Shown here piece after piece: positions 32,714 through 40,908 of a stretch of DNA of 53,432 nt. Under the pieces are notes generated by a model. It searched no databases and was not told the DNA's origin. It saw only the letters and a list, made by a program, of their open reading frames with translations. Position numbers and translations under genes: made by a program. The DNA lies in assembly GCF_945952055.1 (NCBI RefSeq), contig NZ_CAMFHB010000043.1, positions 1-53,432 of the forward strand. The letters run 5' to 3'. Within the stretch, counting starts at the first letter, position 1, and the number at the start of each line of letters is the position of its first letter. This DNA comes from an uncultured Alsobacter sp. (lineage in GTDB: Bacteria; Pseudomonadota; Alphaproteobacteria; Rhizobiales; Beijerinckiaceae).

Positions 32714-34001
32714 AGTTGGTGAGGTGGGCCGACGCCGTCGCCTTCTTGAAGAGGGCGACCATGGCTTCCTCGATGCCCTGCGAGGGCGAAACCTCGAAGA
32801 AGAGCCCGGGCGACGCGCACTCCTGCATCTTGGTCGAGATCTGCGTCTGCCAGGGAGAGATCCAGGTCTTGTACCAGCCGTTGGTCGGCAACGGCAGGTA
32901 CGTCGTGTAGAGCACCGCGACCTTGATGCCGCGGCTCTTCATCTCGCTGCACTTCGCCGGATCCAGCGGCATCTGGCAGCGGCTGCCGGTCAGCGGCTTG
33001 CTGCATCCCACCGGAAGCTTCGCGTCGGTCACGCCGTCCGAGACGTAGAACAGGATCTTCTGCGCCTTGGCCTGGGTCGAGCCGTCACCCGGATTGGGGA
33101 TCTCGTCGGCCATCTGGCTCAGCATCGCGGCATGCGGCGAGTACATGTAGTCGATGTTGCTGGTGTTCACCGCCATCAGCTTGATGTCGGCAGCCTGCGT
33201 CTTGGCGTTCGGCAGGTTGCTCTGCAGCGGCGCGTTCTTGGTGAGCTTCAGGGCCTGGGCGCTGGCGCCGTAGGTGTAGATCGCGATGCGGTAGTTGCTG
33301 TTGGCGCCCTGCTGCTCGAGCGCGCTGTCGATCAGCTTCTGGGTCGCGCTGCGCACGACGTCGACGCGCAGCGTCACGCCGTTCTTCTGGGCGATGGAAT
33401 AGTAGTCGTTCTTGTTGTTCGTGTCGTGGCAGGCGAAGGCGCACTGGTCGGGCGTGTTGGCCATCATCTTGTTGATGTCGGCCGTGGTCGCGCCCAGGCC
33501 CATCGACGGCGAATTGTCGAGCAGGACGTAGAAGTCCATGAAGGGCGCCTTGCCGACCGAGGCGACGGAACTGCCCGAGAAGGGAATGCCGGTGATGCCG
33601 AGCACGCCGATGAAGCTCGTCTTGACCGTACCCGAATAGGTCAGCGTGGCCTTGCGGGAGAGACCCTCGTCGACAACGTCCAGGGTTGCTGCCTCGACGT
33701 TGATCTTTCCGCTGGAGCTCAACTGCGCGTTGAAGACGGACAGACCCGTCGCCTTCGCGGAGGACGCGTCAGTGTTATAGCCGGAGAAGCTCACGGCCGC
33801 GAGCGTGGCCGAGTCGGCCGCGGCGGCGGCGACAGCCCGGGCCTTGTAGAGCGCGCCATAGTCGATGGCTCCGCCCAGGGCCCCGATCAGGGGCACCACC
33901 GACAGCGCGAAGATCGTCGAGACGTTGCCGCGCCGCGACCTCCGGAAACCGGTGGCCAGCTGGCGGGAAGCATCGGCAAGGCGCGCGCGTGTGGTGGCCA
34001 T
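32712..34001 (-). CDS. TadG-like exported protein with von Willebrand A domain
   Basis: This 429-residue protein has a basic N-terminus (RRSRRGN) followed by one transmembrane helix (STIFALSVVPLIGALGGAIDYG) and the alanine-rich TadE/TadG stretch KARAVAAAAADSATLAAV. That is the signature of Flp pilus pseudopilin-like TadG proteins. A vWA domain follows, with MIDAS DNSPS (about residue 160) and VSDGVTDAK. Six or more Cys in the vWA part (CAFACHD, CSKP...CQMP...C) suggest disulfides outside the membrane. No other tad genes are in the window. The ATG at 34001 is the first possible start and begins just before the basic region. It is divergent from the FecR gene. Confidence 0.82.
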   Translation of the reverse strand: MATTRARLADASRQLATGFRRSRRGNVSTIFALSVVPLIGALGGAIDYGALYKARAVAAAAADSATLAAVSFSGYNTDASSAKATGLSVFNAQLSSSGKINVEAATLDVVDEGLSRKATLTYSGTVKTSFIGVLGITGIPFSGSSVASVGKAPFMDFYVLLDNSPSMGLGATTADINKMMANTPDQCAFACHDTNNKNDYYSIAQKNGVTLRVDVVRSATQKLIDSALEQQGANSNYRIAIYTYGASAQALKLTKNAPLQSNLPNAKTQAADIKLMAVNTSNIDYMYSPHAAMLSQMADEIPNPGDGSTQAKAQKILFYVSDGVTDAKLPVGCSKPLTGSRCQMPLDPAKCSEMKSRGIKVAVLYTTYLPLPTNGWYKTWISPWQTQISTKMQECASPGLFFEVSPSQGIEEAMVALFKKATASAHLTN

Positions 34002-34048
34002 GATGGTCGCTACTCAGGACTGGATACCTCCAACCTGGCATGAACTCC

Positions 34049-34065
34049 CTTTAGATCTCCTAAAG
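34049..34065. promoter_or_regulatory. Inverted repeat between the divergent TadG-like and FecR genes
   Basis: CTTTAG-ATCTC-CTAAAG is a perfect 6-bp inverted repeat in an AT-richer stretch, 48 bp upstream of the TadG-like start and 91 bp upstream of the FecR start. It is a candidate operator for one or both. Confidence 0.35.
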
Positions 34066-34156
34066 CTAGGCCATGGACCACTTCGGCACCGGTCAAGCTG
34101 TCCTTAATGCATTTGCTTTACTCTGGCCTCAGTCATCCGTTCACGAGACGGCACAA

Positions 34157-35164
34157 ATGCCATTCCGCATCCTTTCCTATCTGCGTCATTCTCTTGACTT
34201 CTGCCGCCTCCCGATGCTGGCCTTCGCCATGCTCTTCGCGGCGCTCGTGCTCCCGTCCATGGTGGCTCGGGCCGAGGCCCAGGAGCGAGCCTGGAAGGTC
34301 ACGAAGTGGTCCGGCGCGGTGACCTGGACCACGGCCGCGGGGCAGACCTCGACCTCGCTCGACGGCGCCGTCATCTCACCCGGCGACCGGCTCGCCACCG
34401 GCGCCAACGGACGCGTCATGATGGCGCGGGGTTCCGACACGCTCGTGATGTCGGAAAACTCCACGTTGCAGGTTCCCTCCTCCGAGGTCGCCGGCACGAC
34501 GCCGACCATCATCCAGAGCCGCGGGCGCGTCAGCTACGACGTCGAACCCCGGCCCGTTCAGCACTTCATCGTCGAGACGCCCCACCTGGCCGCCGTTGTG
34601 AAGGGCACCCAGTTCATCGTGTCGGCCGACGCCACCGCGAGCTCGGTCCGCGTGTCGCGCGGTCTCGTCGAAGTGGCCGACTTCCGGTCCGGCGGCATCG
34701 TGCCCATCGGCGCGAACCAGGAAGCCACCGCGAGCGCCTCCGGACGTCCCGGGCTGTCGGTTGCCGGCGAAGGCGCGCTGCCGCTCGTCCGCCAGGGCCC
34801 CGTGCGGTCCGGCGGTGCCGAGAGGCAGGCCACGGCCGCGGGCAACGCCAACCAGTCCTCGTCCGAGCCGACGTCCAGGAGCATCACCCCGGGCGGCACC
34901 GCCCCGGAGCAGGCCGCGATCGGCGGCGTGGGCGGTCCTGCCGCCACGCCTGCGCCCACGCCCGAGAAGGAGATGAGCCTGGTCCGGCGCATCGGCGACA
35001 AGTTCGGCATCTACCCAGCCGCCTGGCAGAACGATCGCAATGACGAGCTCTTCTATGGGCTGCTGTTCGCCGGCTTCTCCGGCTTCACGGTGATGGTGTT
35101 CGTGATGATCCGCGAGCGGCGCCGCCTGGAGGTCGTCAAGCGCGAGCGCGACCACAACCGCTGA
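34157..35164 (+). CDS. FecR-domain periplasmic protein with C-terminal membrane anchor
   Basis: This 335-residue protein has a signal peptide or anchor (about residues 18-39, ending ARAEA). The FecR domain (about 45-200) contains GDRLATGANGRVMMARGSD, the typical FecR stretch, then HFIVETPHLAAVVKGTQFIV. A Ser/Pro/Gly-rich linker follows, then a transmembrane helix near 298-318 (LFYGLLFAGFSGFTVMVFVMI) and a basic cytoplasmic tail. It is not an anti-sigma type: no sigma factor is nearby and the FecR domain is periplasmic. The CHASE2 gene starts 22 bp later. FecR/CHASE2 neighbours are recurrent in alphaproteobacteria, so it may gate the CHASE2 sensor. Start at 34157 precedes the basic n-region. 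Confidence 0.8.
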   Translation: MPFRILSYLRHSLDFCRLPMLAFAMLFAALVLPSMVARAEAQERAWKVTKWSGAVTWTTAAGQTSTSLDGAVISPGDRLATGANGRVMMARGSDTLVMSENSTLQVPSSEVAGTTPTIIQSRGRVSYDVEPRPVQHFIVETPHLAAVVKGTQFIVSADATASSVRVSRGLVEVADFRSGGIVPIGANQEATASASGRPGLSVAGEGALPLVRQGPVRSGGAERQATAAGNANQSSSEPTSRSITPGGTAPEQAAIGGVGGPAATPAPTPEKEMSLVRRIGDKFGIYPAAWQNDRNDELFYGLLFAGFSGFTVMVFVMIRERRRLEVVKRERDHNR

Positions 35165-35186
35165 CGGCCAGCGGGACCGCCGCGCC

Positions 35187-38003
35187 GTGAGAGACGCGCC
35201 CCCGTCATCGCCGGACAACGGAGCGCCGTCACGGGCTCATGCCCGCCCGACGGCGCGGTCCATCGTCCGCGCCGTCGCGCTCTGGTCGCTGACCGCCCTC
35301 ATCGTGGCCAGCACCGTGAACGGCGCGGTGGCGTGGCTGGGCGGCTGGAACGCCTTCAACTACGCCCTCTACGACGCCCGCTTCGACCTCTCGACGCGCG
35401 CCGCGACCGGCGAAATCATCATGGTCGACATCGACGAGCGCAGCATCGGGGCCGTCGGTGTCTGGCCGTGGCCGCGCACGATCCACGCCACGATCGTCGA
35501 CCGGCTCACCGAAGCCGGCGCCGCCGCCATCGCGTTCGACATCGACTTCAGCTCGGCCTCCGTCGAGGCGAACGACGCCGCCCTGGAGGACGCCCTGGCG
35601 CGGGCCGGCGGCGGCGTGATCCTCGCCGCCGAGCGCCAGCGGCTTTCGGCCGCCAGCCCCGAAATCAGCTTCATCGCGCCCCTGCCGCGCTTCGACCGCC
35701 ACTCATGGGCGGCGCTGGTGGACGTGACGCTCGAGAATGGCGTCGTGCGATGGGTCCCCTATGCCGGCGCATTCGGGCGGGAGATGATCCCCTCGCTGAC
35801 GGCCGTGCTGGCCGGACGGGCCTCGCCCCCCGACGGGCGGGTCGCGATCGACTACACCATCGATCCCTCCACGATCGACCGCATCTCCGCCATCGACCTC
35901 ATCGAGGGCCGCGTCCCGAAGCGCCGGATCGAGGGCCGCAAGATCATCGTGGGCGCGAGCGCCGTGTCGCTCAAGGACTACTTCGTCGTGCCGCGCTACG
36001 GCTCCATCCCGGGCGCGCTCGTGCAGGCGCTGGCGGTGGACACGCTGCTCCAGGGCCGCGCGATCCAGCACGTCGATCCCCGCTGGATCATCGCGGGCGT
36101 GATGGCGATCACGCTGCTCGGCGTCCTCCTGGTGCCGCGGGTCCATCTCGCCCTGTTCCTCCTGTTCCTGGTCGCCACGTCCGCCGGCACGGAACTCGCG
36201 GCGGCGCTCATCCATGACCGCAAGTCGATCGCCTTCGACACGGGCGGCTGGCACCTGGCGCTCATGACGCTGGCGCTGCTGGCCGTGGCCCGCGAGATCA
36301 CGCGCCGGCGGGTCCTGTGGCGGCACGCCCGGTCGGAGCGGCGCAGGGCGCAGGCGATCCTCGACCGCGTGTTCCGGGACAGCGCCGGCGGCATCGTCGT
36401 GGCCGACGCGGCCGGCCGCATCCGCGCCGTGAACCCGGCCGCCCTGGCCTTGTCCGACCGCGATCCGACCGCCACCGCCATCGGCGCGCACGTGTCCGAC
36501 GTCCTGCCGGCGGCACTGGCCACGCTCCTCCTGCCGTCCCTCGACGAAACCGCGACCGCGGCCCGGGAACGGACGGGGACGGCGGTCGCCATGGGCCGCG
36601 CGGCGGCCGAGAGGGTCTTCGACTACGCCTTGTCGACCTTCGAGGTGCCCGGCAGCACCGACGAGGAGCCTGGCTGGTCGGCGACCTGCCTGACGTTCAA
36701 CGACGTCACCGAGCGTGTCCGCTCGCAGCAGCGCGTCGAGCACCTGGCGCGCTACGACCAGCTGACGGGCCTGCCCAACCGCAACCAGTTCATCGAGGCC
36801 CTGGCGCGCCCCGGCGCCCTGCTGGGCGCCACGCTGGCGCTCGTCGACGTCGACAATTTCAAGGTCGTCAACGACACGATGGGCCACGCGGCCGGCGACA
36901 TCGTGCTGTGGGCCCTCGCCGACCGCCTGACCCGAACGGCCGGGAAGGACTGCCTCGTCGCGCGGCTCGACGGCGACGAATTCGCCGTGCTGGGCCGGGT
37001 CGACGAGAAGGACCTCGCGCGCCGCCTGCTCGAGGCCTTCGAGCACCCGATCGACGCCAGCGGCCGGCGTTTCGCGCTCACGGCCAGCATCGGCACCGCC
37101 AGCTTCGTCGACACCGTGAGCGCCGACGAGGCGACCCGCCAGGCCACCCTCGCCCTCACCGAGGCGAAGGCCTCGGGCGCCGAGCGCGCCAGGCATTACG
37201 ATGCGGAGCTCGACGCGCGCGAACGCGAGCGAGCCACGCTCGAGAAGGAGCTCGCCGAGGCACTGCGGCAGGGCCAGTTCATGCTGCACTACCAGCCGCA
37301 GGTCGCCAGCGACGGCCGCGCGCTGATGGGCGCCGAGGCCCTCCTGCGCTGGCATCACCCCGAGCGCGGACTGGTCTCGCCTGCCCTGTTCGTGCCGGTG
37401 CTGGAGAGCACGGGCCTGATCGTCGACGTGGGCGCCTGGGTACTGCGGCAGGCCTGCCGCGACGCGACGTCCTGGCCGGAGCACCTGCGCGTCGCCGTCA
37501 ACGTCAGCGTGCCGCAGATCGCCGGCGGCGACCTCGCGCAGCTGGTGGCGGCCGTCCTGGCGGAGACGGGCCTGGCGCCCTCGCGCCTCGACCTGGAGCT
37601 CACCGAGTCCCTCTTCGCCCACGACATCGGCAGCCTGCGCGACGAACTCTCGGCCATCCGGGCGCTCGGCGTCGGCCTGGCGCTCGACGATTTCGGCACG
37701 GGCTACTCCTCGCTCGGCTACCTGCGACGCTTCCCCTTCACGAAGGTGAAGCTCGACAGGACCTTCGTGACGGAGCTGCCGCACGACCGGCAGTCGGTCG
37801 CCATCGTCCAGGCCGTGGTGGCCATGTCCGCCTCGCTCGACCTCAGCGTGGTGGCCGAGGGCGTCGAGACGGCGGAGCAGTTCGACGCGGTGCGGCTGCT
37901 GGGCTGCAACCAGGTGCAGGGCTACCTCACCGGCCGGCCCGACACTGCGACGGCGCTGGTGCGGCGCGGGACCGCCCCGCCCGCCGCCCAGGCGGTCGCC
38001 TGA
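35187..38003 (+). CDS. CHASE2-PAS-GGDEF-EAL membrane protein, probable c-di-GMP phosphodiesterase
   Basis: This 938-residue protein has an N-terminal transmembrane helix (about 25-47), a periplasmic CHASE2 sensor (about 55-290; IIMVDIDERSIGAVGVWPWPR, AIAFDIDFS), three further helices (about 292-372), a PAS-like domain (about 390-505), GGDEF (about 525-680) and EAL (about 690-925). The GGDEF motif is degenerate (DGDEF), whereas the EAL domain keeps its catalytic residues: EALLRW, NVS, ELTES, ALDDFGTGYSSL, KLD, AEGVE and QVQGY. Hydrolysis of c-di-GMP is therefore the likely activity, with the GGDEF perhaps sensing GTP. Start is GTG at 35187. It is probably co-transcribed with the FecR gene. Confidence 0.88.
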   Translation: MRDAPPSSPDNGAPSRAHARPTARSIVRAVALWSLTALIVASTVNGAVAWLGGWNAFNYALYDARFDLSTRAATGEIIMVDIDERSIGAVGVWPWPRTIHATIVDRLTEAGAAAIAFDIDFSSASVEANDAALEDALARAGGGVILAAERQRLSAASPEISFIAPLPRFDRHSWAALVDVTLENGVVRWVPYAGAFGREMIPSLTAVLAGRASPPDGRVAIDYTIDPSTIDRISAIDLIEGRVPKRRIEGRKIIVGASAVSLKDYFVVPRYGSIPGALVQALAVDTLLQGRAIQHVDPRWIIAGVMAITLLGVLLVPRVHLALFLLFLVATSAGTELAAALIHDRKSIAFDTGGWHLALMTLALLAVAREITRRRVLWRHARSERRRAQAILDRVFRDSAGGIVVADAAGRIRAVNPAALALSDRDPTATAIGAHVSDVLPAALATLLLPSLDETATAARERTGTAVAMGRAAAERVFDYALSTFEVPGSTDEEPGWSATCLTFNDVTERVRSQQRVEHLARYDQLTGLPNRNQFIEALARPGALLGATLALVDVDNFKVVNDTMGHAAGDIVLWALADRLTRTAGKDCLVARLDGDEFAVLGRVDEKDLARRLLEAFEHPIDASGRRFALTASIGTASFVDTVSADEATRQATLALTEAKASGAERARHYDAELDARERERATLEKELAEALRQGQFMLHYQPQVASDGRALMGAEALLRWHHPERGLVSPALFVPVLESTGLIVDVGAWVLRQACRDATSWPEHLRVAVNVSVPQIAGGDLAQLVAAVLAETGLAPSRLDLELTESLFAHDIGSLRDELSAIRALGVGLALDDFGTGYSSLGYLRRFPFTKVKLDRTFVTELPHDRQSVAIVQAVVAMSASLDLSVVAEGVETAEQFDAVRLLGCNQVQGYLTGRPDTATALVRRGTAPPAAQAVA

Positions 38004-38025
38004 CGGCCAGGCCGCCGGCCGTCAG
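38000..38025. terminator. Perfect hairpin containing both convergent stop codons
   Basis: CTGACGGCC (38000-38008), an 8-nt loop, and GGCCGTCAG (38017-38025) form a perfect 9-bp inverted repeat. The TGA of the CHASE2-GGDEF-EAL gene (38001-38003) and the TGA of the HlyD gene (38024-38022, minus strand) sit symmetrically in the two arms. It is a plausible bidirectional terminator, although it lacks a T-tract. Confidence 0.5.
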
Positions 38026-39668
38026 TTGTCGCGGAAGGCGTGGCGGAACGGCCACGTGATCGGCTCCACGAACGAGGCGAGCGCGGACCGGTTCCGCGTT
38101 CCGACGTGGACCTCGACAGGCATCCCCGGCAAGAGCGCGATGGGCCGGGCGAGCTTGTCCAGGGCGCTGCGATCGACCTGGACCTTGATGTCGTAGTAGC
38201 GCTGCCCCGTCTGCCGGTCCGCCGTGCTGTCGGCGCCCACATGGATGACCGTGCCGTCCAGCATCGGCGTGTCGCCGGCCTTCGAGGGCATGACGTGCAC
38301 GAGCGCCGGCAGGCCCGGCTTCACCGTGTCGATCTCGGCCGCCGGAAGCCTCGCGTCCATGACCAGCGGGTCCTCGCGCGGCACGAGGTCGGCGACCGGC
38401 TCGCCCGGCTGGACGACGGCCCCCACCACCTTGGGGCGCTGGTTCACGATGGTCCCGGCCGCCGGCGCCACGATGGTCGTCGGCGCCAGCACCTCCCGGC
38501 TCGCCACCATCGCCTCGACCGCCTGGGCGATGTCCTTGTTGATCCCGGCGAGCTGGTCGGCACTGTCGGTGCGCACCTGCATCCGCGTGGCGCCGAGCTG
38601 CTGCCTGATTTCGCCCGAGCGCTCTTCCAGGGCGGCGATCTCGGCGATGTTGGCGCCGATCCGGGCCCGCACGTCGGCGATGCCGCGCTGGATCGCGAGC
38701 GTCTCGGGCTTCTTCGCCGACCTCTGGCCCGCGAGCGTCTGCTTGTCCTTCAGGTCCTCCTGCAGCAGGGCGAGCTGCTCGCCGAGGCCCTCCGCCTCCA
38801 GGCGCCTGCCTCGGACCTGCTCGTCGAGATGGCGCAATTGCTGGCGCAGCCCCTCCTCGCGCTCGTCGAGACCGCGGCGACGCAGGTCGAGCAGATCGGC
38901 CTGCGCCTTGATGAACGAGACGAGGTCGGGAGCGAGGTCCGTGCCCGTGGCCTGGGTGAGTTCCGCCGGCAGGGACATCCGGTCGGCATCGGTCGCCAGC
39001 GCCTCGAGCCTGGCCCGGGTCGCCAGCAGCCGCAGCCACTGCTCCCGCCTGGCCGCATAGGTCGACTGCGACGGGGCCACATCGATCCTGTAGAGGGCCT
39101 GGCCGGCCGCGACCCGGTCGCCATCGTGCACGAGGACCTCGCGGACGATGCCGCCCTGCGCAGGCTGGATCGTCCGGCGACCGGCCTCGGGGCCGATCAC
39201 CCCCGCCGCGACGGCCGCCGCCGGGGGCGGTGCCAGGGCAGCCCAGGTCACGGCGCAGAGGCCCGCGACCAGGATGGCCATGCCGGCGATCGGCACGGGT
39301 CGCACGAGGGACAACGGCCGTCGTTGCGGTGCGGGCGCCACGGGCGGGCGGGCATCGGGCAACAGGCGATCGAGGAAGCGGTCGAAGCGCTCGCCCCCTC
39401 GCGCCATGGTCTTCTCGAACCGCTCCAGCAGCGGTGCCGTGTCCCGCGCCGGGTCGGCAGGAGCGGACGCGCCGGCGGCCCGCCCCGGGAAAGGGCTGAC
39501 CGACGCCGCCTCTGCGCGCATGTCGGGCTTCGGCTCGCCGGCCGGCTCGACCATCCGCGGTCGCGGCGGGACCTGCGCGTCACGCAGGCGGTCGAGGAGA
39601 TGCATGGCACGCATCCGGTCGGCGATCGCCGGATCGGTCTGCAGGTTCTCTTTCTGCATCGCGCTCAT
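38022..39668 (-). CDS. HlyD-family secretion adaptor with long cytoplasmic N-terminus
   Basis: This 548-residue membrane fusion protein has an unusually long, charged cytoplasmic N-terminus of about 120 residues. One transmembrane helix follows (about 127-148; VPIAGMAILVAGLCAVTWAAL), then a lipoyl-like half (RRTIQPAQGGIVREVLVHDGDRVAAGQALYRIDV), a long coiled-coil hairpin (about 205-400), the second lipoyl half (APAAGTIVNQRPKVVGAVVQPGEPVADLVP) and a C-terminal beta region. No ABC exporter lies next to it; the only one in the window is at 45.1-47.3 kb, with its own HlyD gene. It overlaps by 4 nt with a small upstream frame. Confidence 0.85.
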   Translation of the reverse strand: MSAMQKENLQTDPAIADRMRAMHLLDRLRDAQVPPRPRMVEPAGEPKPDMRAEAASVSPFPGRAAGASAPADPARDTAPLLERFEKTMARGGERFDRFLDRLLPDARPPVAPAPQRRPLSLVRPVPIAGMAILVAGLCAVTWAALAPPPAAAVAAGVIGPEAGRRTIQPAQGGIVREVLVHDGDRVAAGQALYRIDVAPSQSTYAARREQWLRLLATRARLEALATDADRMSLPAELTQATGTDLAPDLVSFIKAQADLLDLRRRGLDEREEGLRQQLRHLDEQVRGRRLEAEGLGEQLALLQEDLKDKQTLAGQRSAKKPETLAIQRGIADVRARIGANIAEIAALEERSGEIRQQLGATRMQVRTDSADQLAGINKDIAQAVEAMVASREVLAPTTIVAPAAGTIVNQRPKVVGAVVQPGEPVADLVPREDPLVMDARLPAAEIDTVKPGLPALVHVMPSKAGDTPMLDGTVIHVGADSTADRQTGQRYYDIKVQVDRSALDKLARPIALLPGMPVEVHVGTRNRSALASFVEPITWPFRHAFRDN

Positions 39669-39829
39669 ACGCGCACCGGCCGGGCCGGCTGGGCACCGCT
39701 CCCGGCGGGGACGACACGGGGACCGAGGACGACGCCAGAGCCGCTCAGGGCCGGACCGGCGACCCGCGGGAAGCGTGCGGGGGCGGCACGCTGTCGGGTC
39801 GGGTCGCGTGCAGTCTTGCCGTCGGTCAT
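39665..39829 (-). CDS. Possible 54-residue leader peptide coupled to the HlyD gene
   Basis: An ATG at 39829 opens 54 codons ending in TGA at 39667-39665, sharing ATGA with the HlyD start at 39668. The product is Pro/Arg/Ala-rich (begins MTDGKTARDPTRQR) and has no recognisable domain. A weak purine-rich stretch (GGGGCGAG) lies upstream. The perfect stop/start overlap is the main evidence; it could be a small protein, a translational coupler or chance. Confidence 0.4.
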   Translation of the reverse strand: MTDGKTARDPTRQRAAPARFPRVAGPALSGSGVVLGPRVVPAGSGAQPARPVRV

Positions 39830-40057
39830 CGAGTCTCGCCCCACACGGCCCGCCGTGGCGGAGCCTACGCCGTCGTCAAAAGTCGACCCGCCGTTTTCAT
39901 TCGGCCGGGGTGCGTTTTTGCAACTTGAGATTGGGACCAAGATTGACCCAGCCAGCGCCCGCCAGCAAGCGAGGCAAATGTCCCCAAATGGCACACCACC
40001 AGGAGGAGACGATCGCCGACCGGCCTGGCACCTGCGCAAGCCGGTCGGCAGCGCCCG

Positions 40058-40717
40058 TCAGCGCACGGCGAAGCAGTAGAAGAGGCCGGCGCCGCCCGTG
40101 CTCTTCAGCGCGTCCGGGCTGCACCCGCCCCGCGACGCGTGGGACGTGTTCCAGGACTTCGCGGCGGCGCTCTCGTCGAGACCCGTGCGGTCCGAGTGCC
40201 CGAGCATCGCGGATCCCTCGGTGCTGCTCGTCCAGTTCTTGCACGTCATGTCGTCGGCCCCGGCATAGGCCTTCCCGTCCACCGTGGAGCCGGTCAGGAC
40301 GTCGTGGGTGTTCGGGTTGTCGCCGCGCCCGTTGACCACGGCGCCCTTCTCCGTGAGGGCGGTCTGCTTGGTCAGGTTGACGGCGTCGCTGTGAAGGTCG
40401 TCCACGCTCTTGGCGACGACGACACCCTTGGCGTTCTGCCAGGGGCCGGTCCCGATGCGGTCGCGGGCGTTCACCGCGCCAGCGCCCTGGGTGCTCAGAT
40501 AGGCCCGCCACGTCTTGCCGCCCGCACCGACCGACGCGGCGAGGGTCTGGCAGATCTGGTCGGCACCGGTCAGGCCGCCGAGATCGGCGCCCTTGCCCGA
40601 TCCTGTGCTGGTCACGAAGAAGGTCATGTCGGCGGCCTGGGCGAAGACCGTCGAGGGAGCCAGGATGGCGATGGGCGCGACGAATACTGCGGCGACGAGG
40701 CCGCTGCGAACCTTCAT
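40058..40717 (-). CDS. Secreted lectin-like conserved protein
   Basis: This 219-residue protein has a Sec signal peptide (about residues 1-27, ending VFAQA). The mature part (FFVTSTGSGKGADLGGLTGADQICQTLA, TWRAYLST, ARDRIGTGPWQNAKGVVVA, VNGRGDNPNTHDVLTG, CKNWTSS, GLFYCFA) matches the layout of secreted proteins often annotated lectin in Bradyrhizobium-type genomes, with a C-type lectin or endostatin-like look. Four Cys suggest two disulfides. ATG at 40717 has GGAGGA about 7 nt upstream. The ligand is unknown. It is transcribed in the same direction as the HlyD gene, but a gap of 228 bp separates it from the small frame before that gene, and the gap shows nothing else. Confidence 0.7.
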   Translation of the reverse strand: MKVRSGLVAAVFVAPIAILAPSTVFAQAADMTFFVTSTGSGKGADLGGLTGADQICQTLAASVGAGGKTWRAYLSTQGAGAVNARDRIGTGPWQNAKGVVVAKSVDDLHSDAVNLTKQTALTEKGAVVNGRGDNPNTHDVLTGSTVDGKAYAGADDMTCKNWTSSTEGSAMLGHSDRTGLDESAAAKSWNTSHASRGGCSPDALKSTGGAGLFYCFAVR

Positions 40718-40842
40718 GGGCGTATCCTCCAACGATGTCACGGGTCGGGGAGCGGTTCGTCGACCGGATTGTCCCGACGGCGCGATGCTAGCCCGTCTCG
40801 GGGCGACGGTGGTTCACGAGCGTGGGAGCGCGGTCCTGCGAC

Positions 40843-40892
40843 TTAAGCGAAGTTTCACACCTGGAGGTTACGTTTACTTCGTTGATTAAGCG
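40843..40892. promoter_or_regulatory. Two TTAAGCG direct repeats in a divergent AT-richer region
   Basis: TTAAGCG occurs at 40843-40849 and 40886-40892, 43 bp apart, in the 191-bp region between the divergent lectin-like gene and the following unknown gene. This is the only AT-rich stretch nearby and probably contains one or both promoters. No clear -35/-10 pair was recognised. Confidence 0.25.
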
Positions 40893-40908
40893 GAGTTCAT
40901 AAAAAACC

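Noticed and set aside
34157-35164. FecR as anti-sigma factor of an iron-citrate uptake system
   Set aside because: No ECF sigma factor or TonB-dependent receptor is nearby, and the FecR domain here is predicted to be periplasmic.
35187-38003. LapD (c-di-GMP receptor for LapG)
   Set aside because: The periplasmic domain is CHASE2, not the LapD/MoxY type, and the EAL residues are intact, whereas LapD has degenerate catalytic sites.
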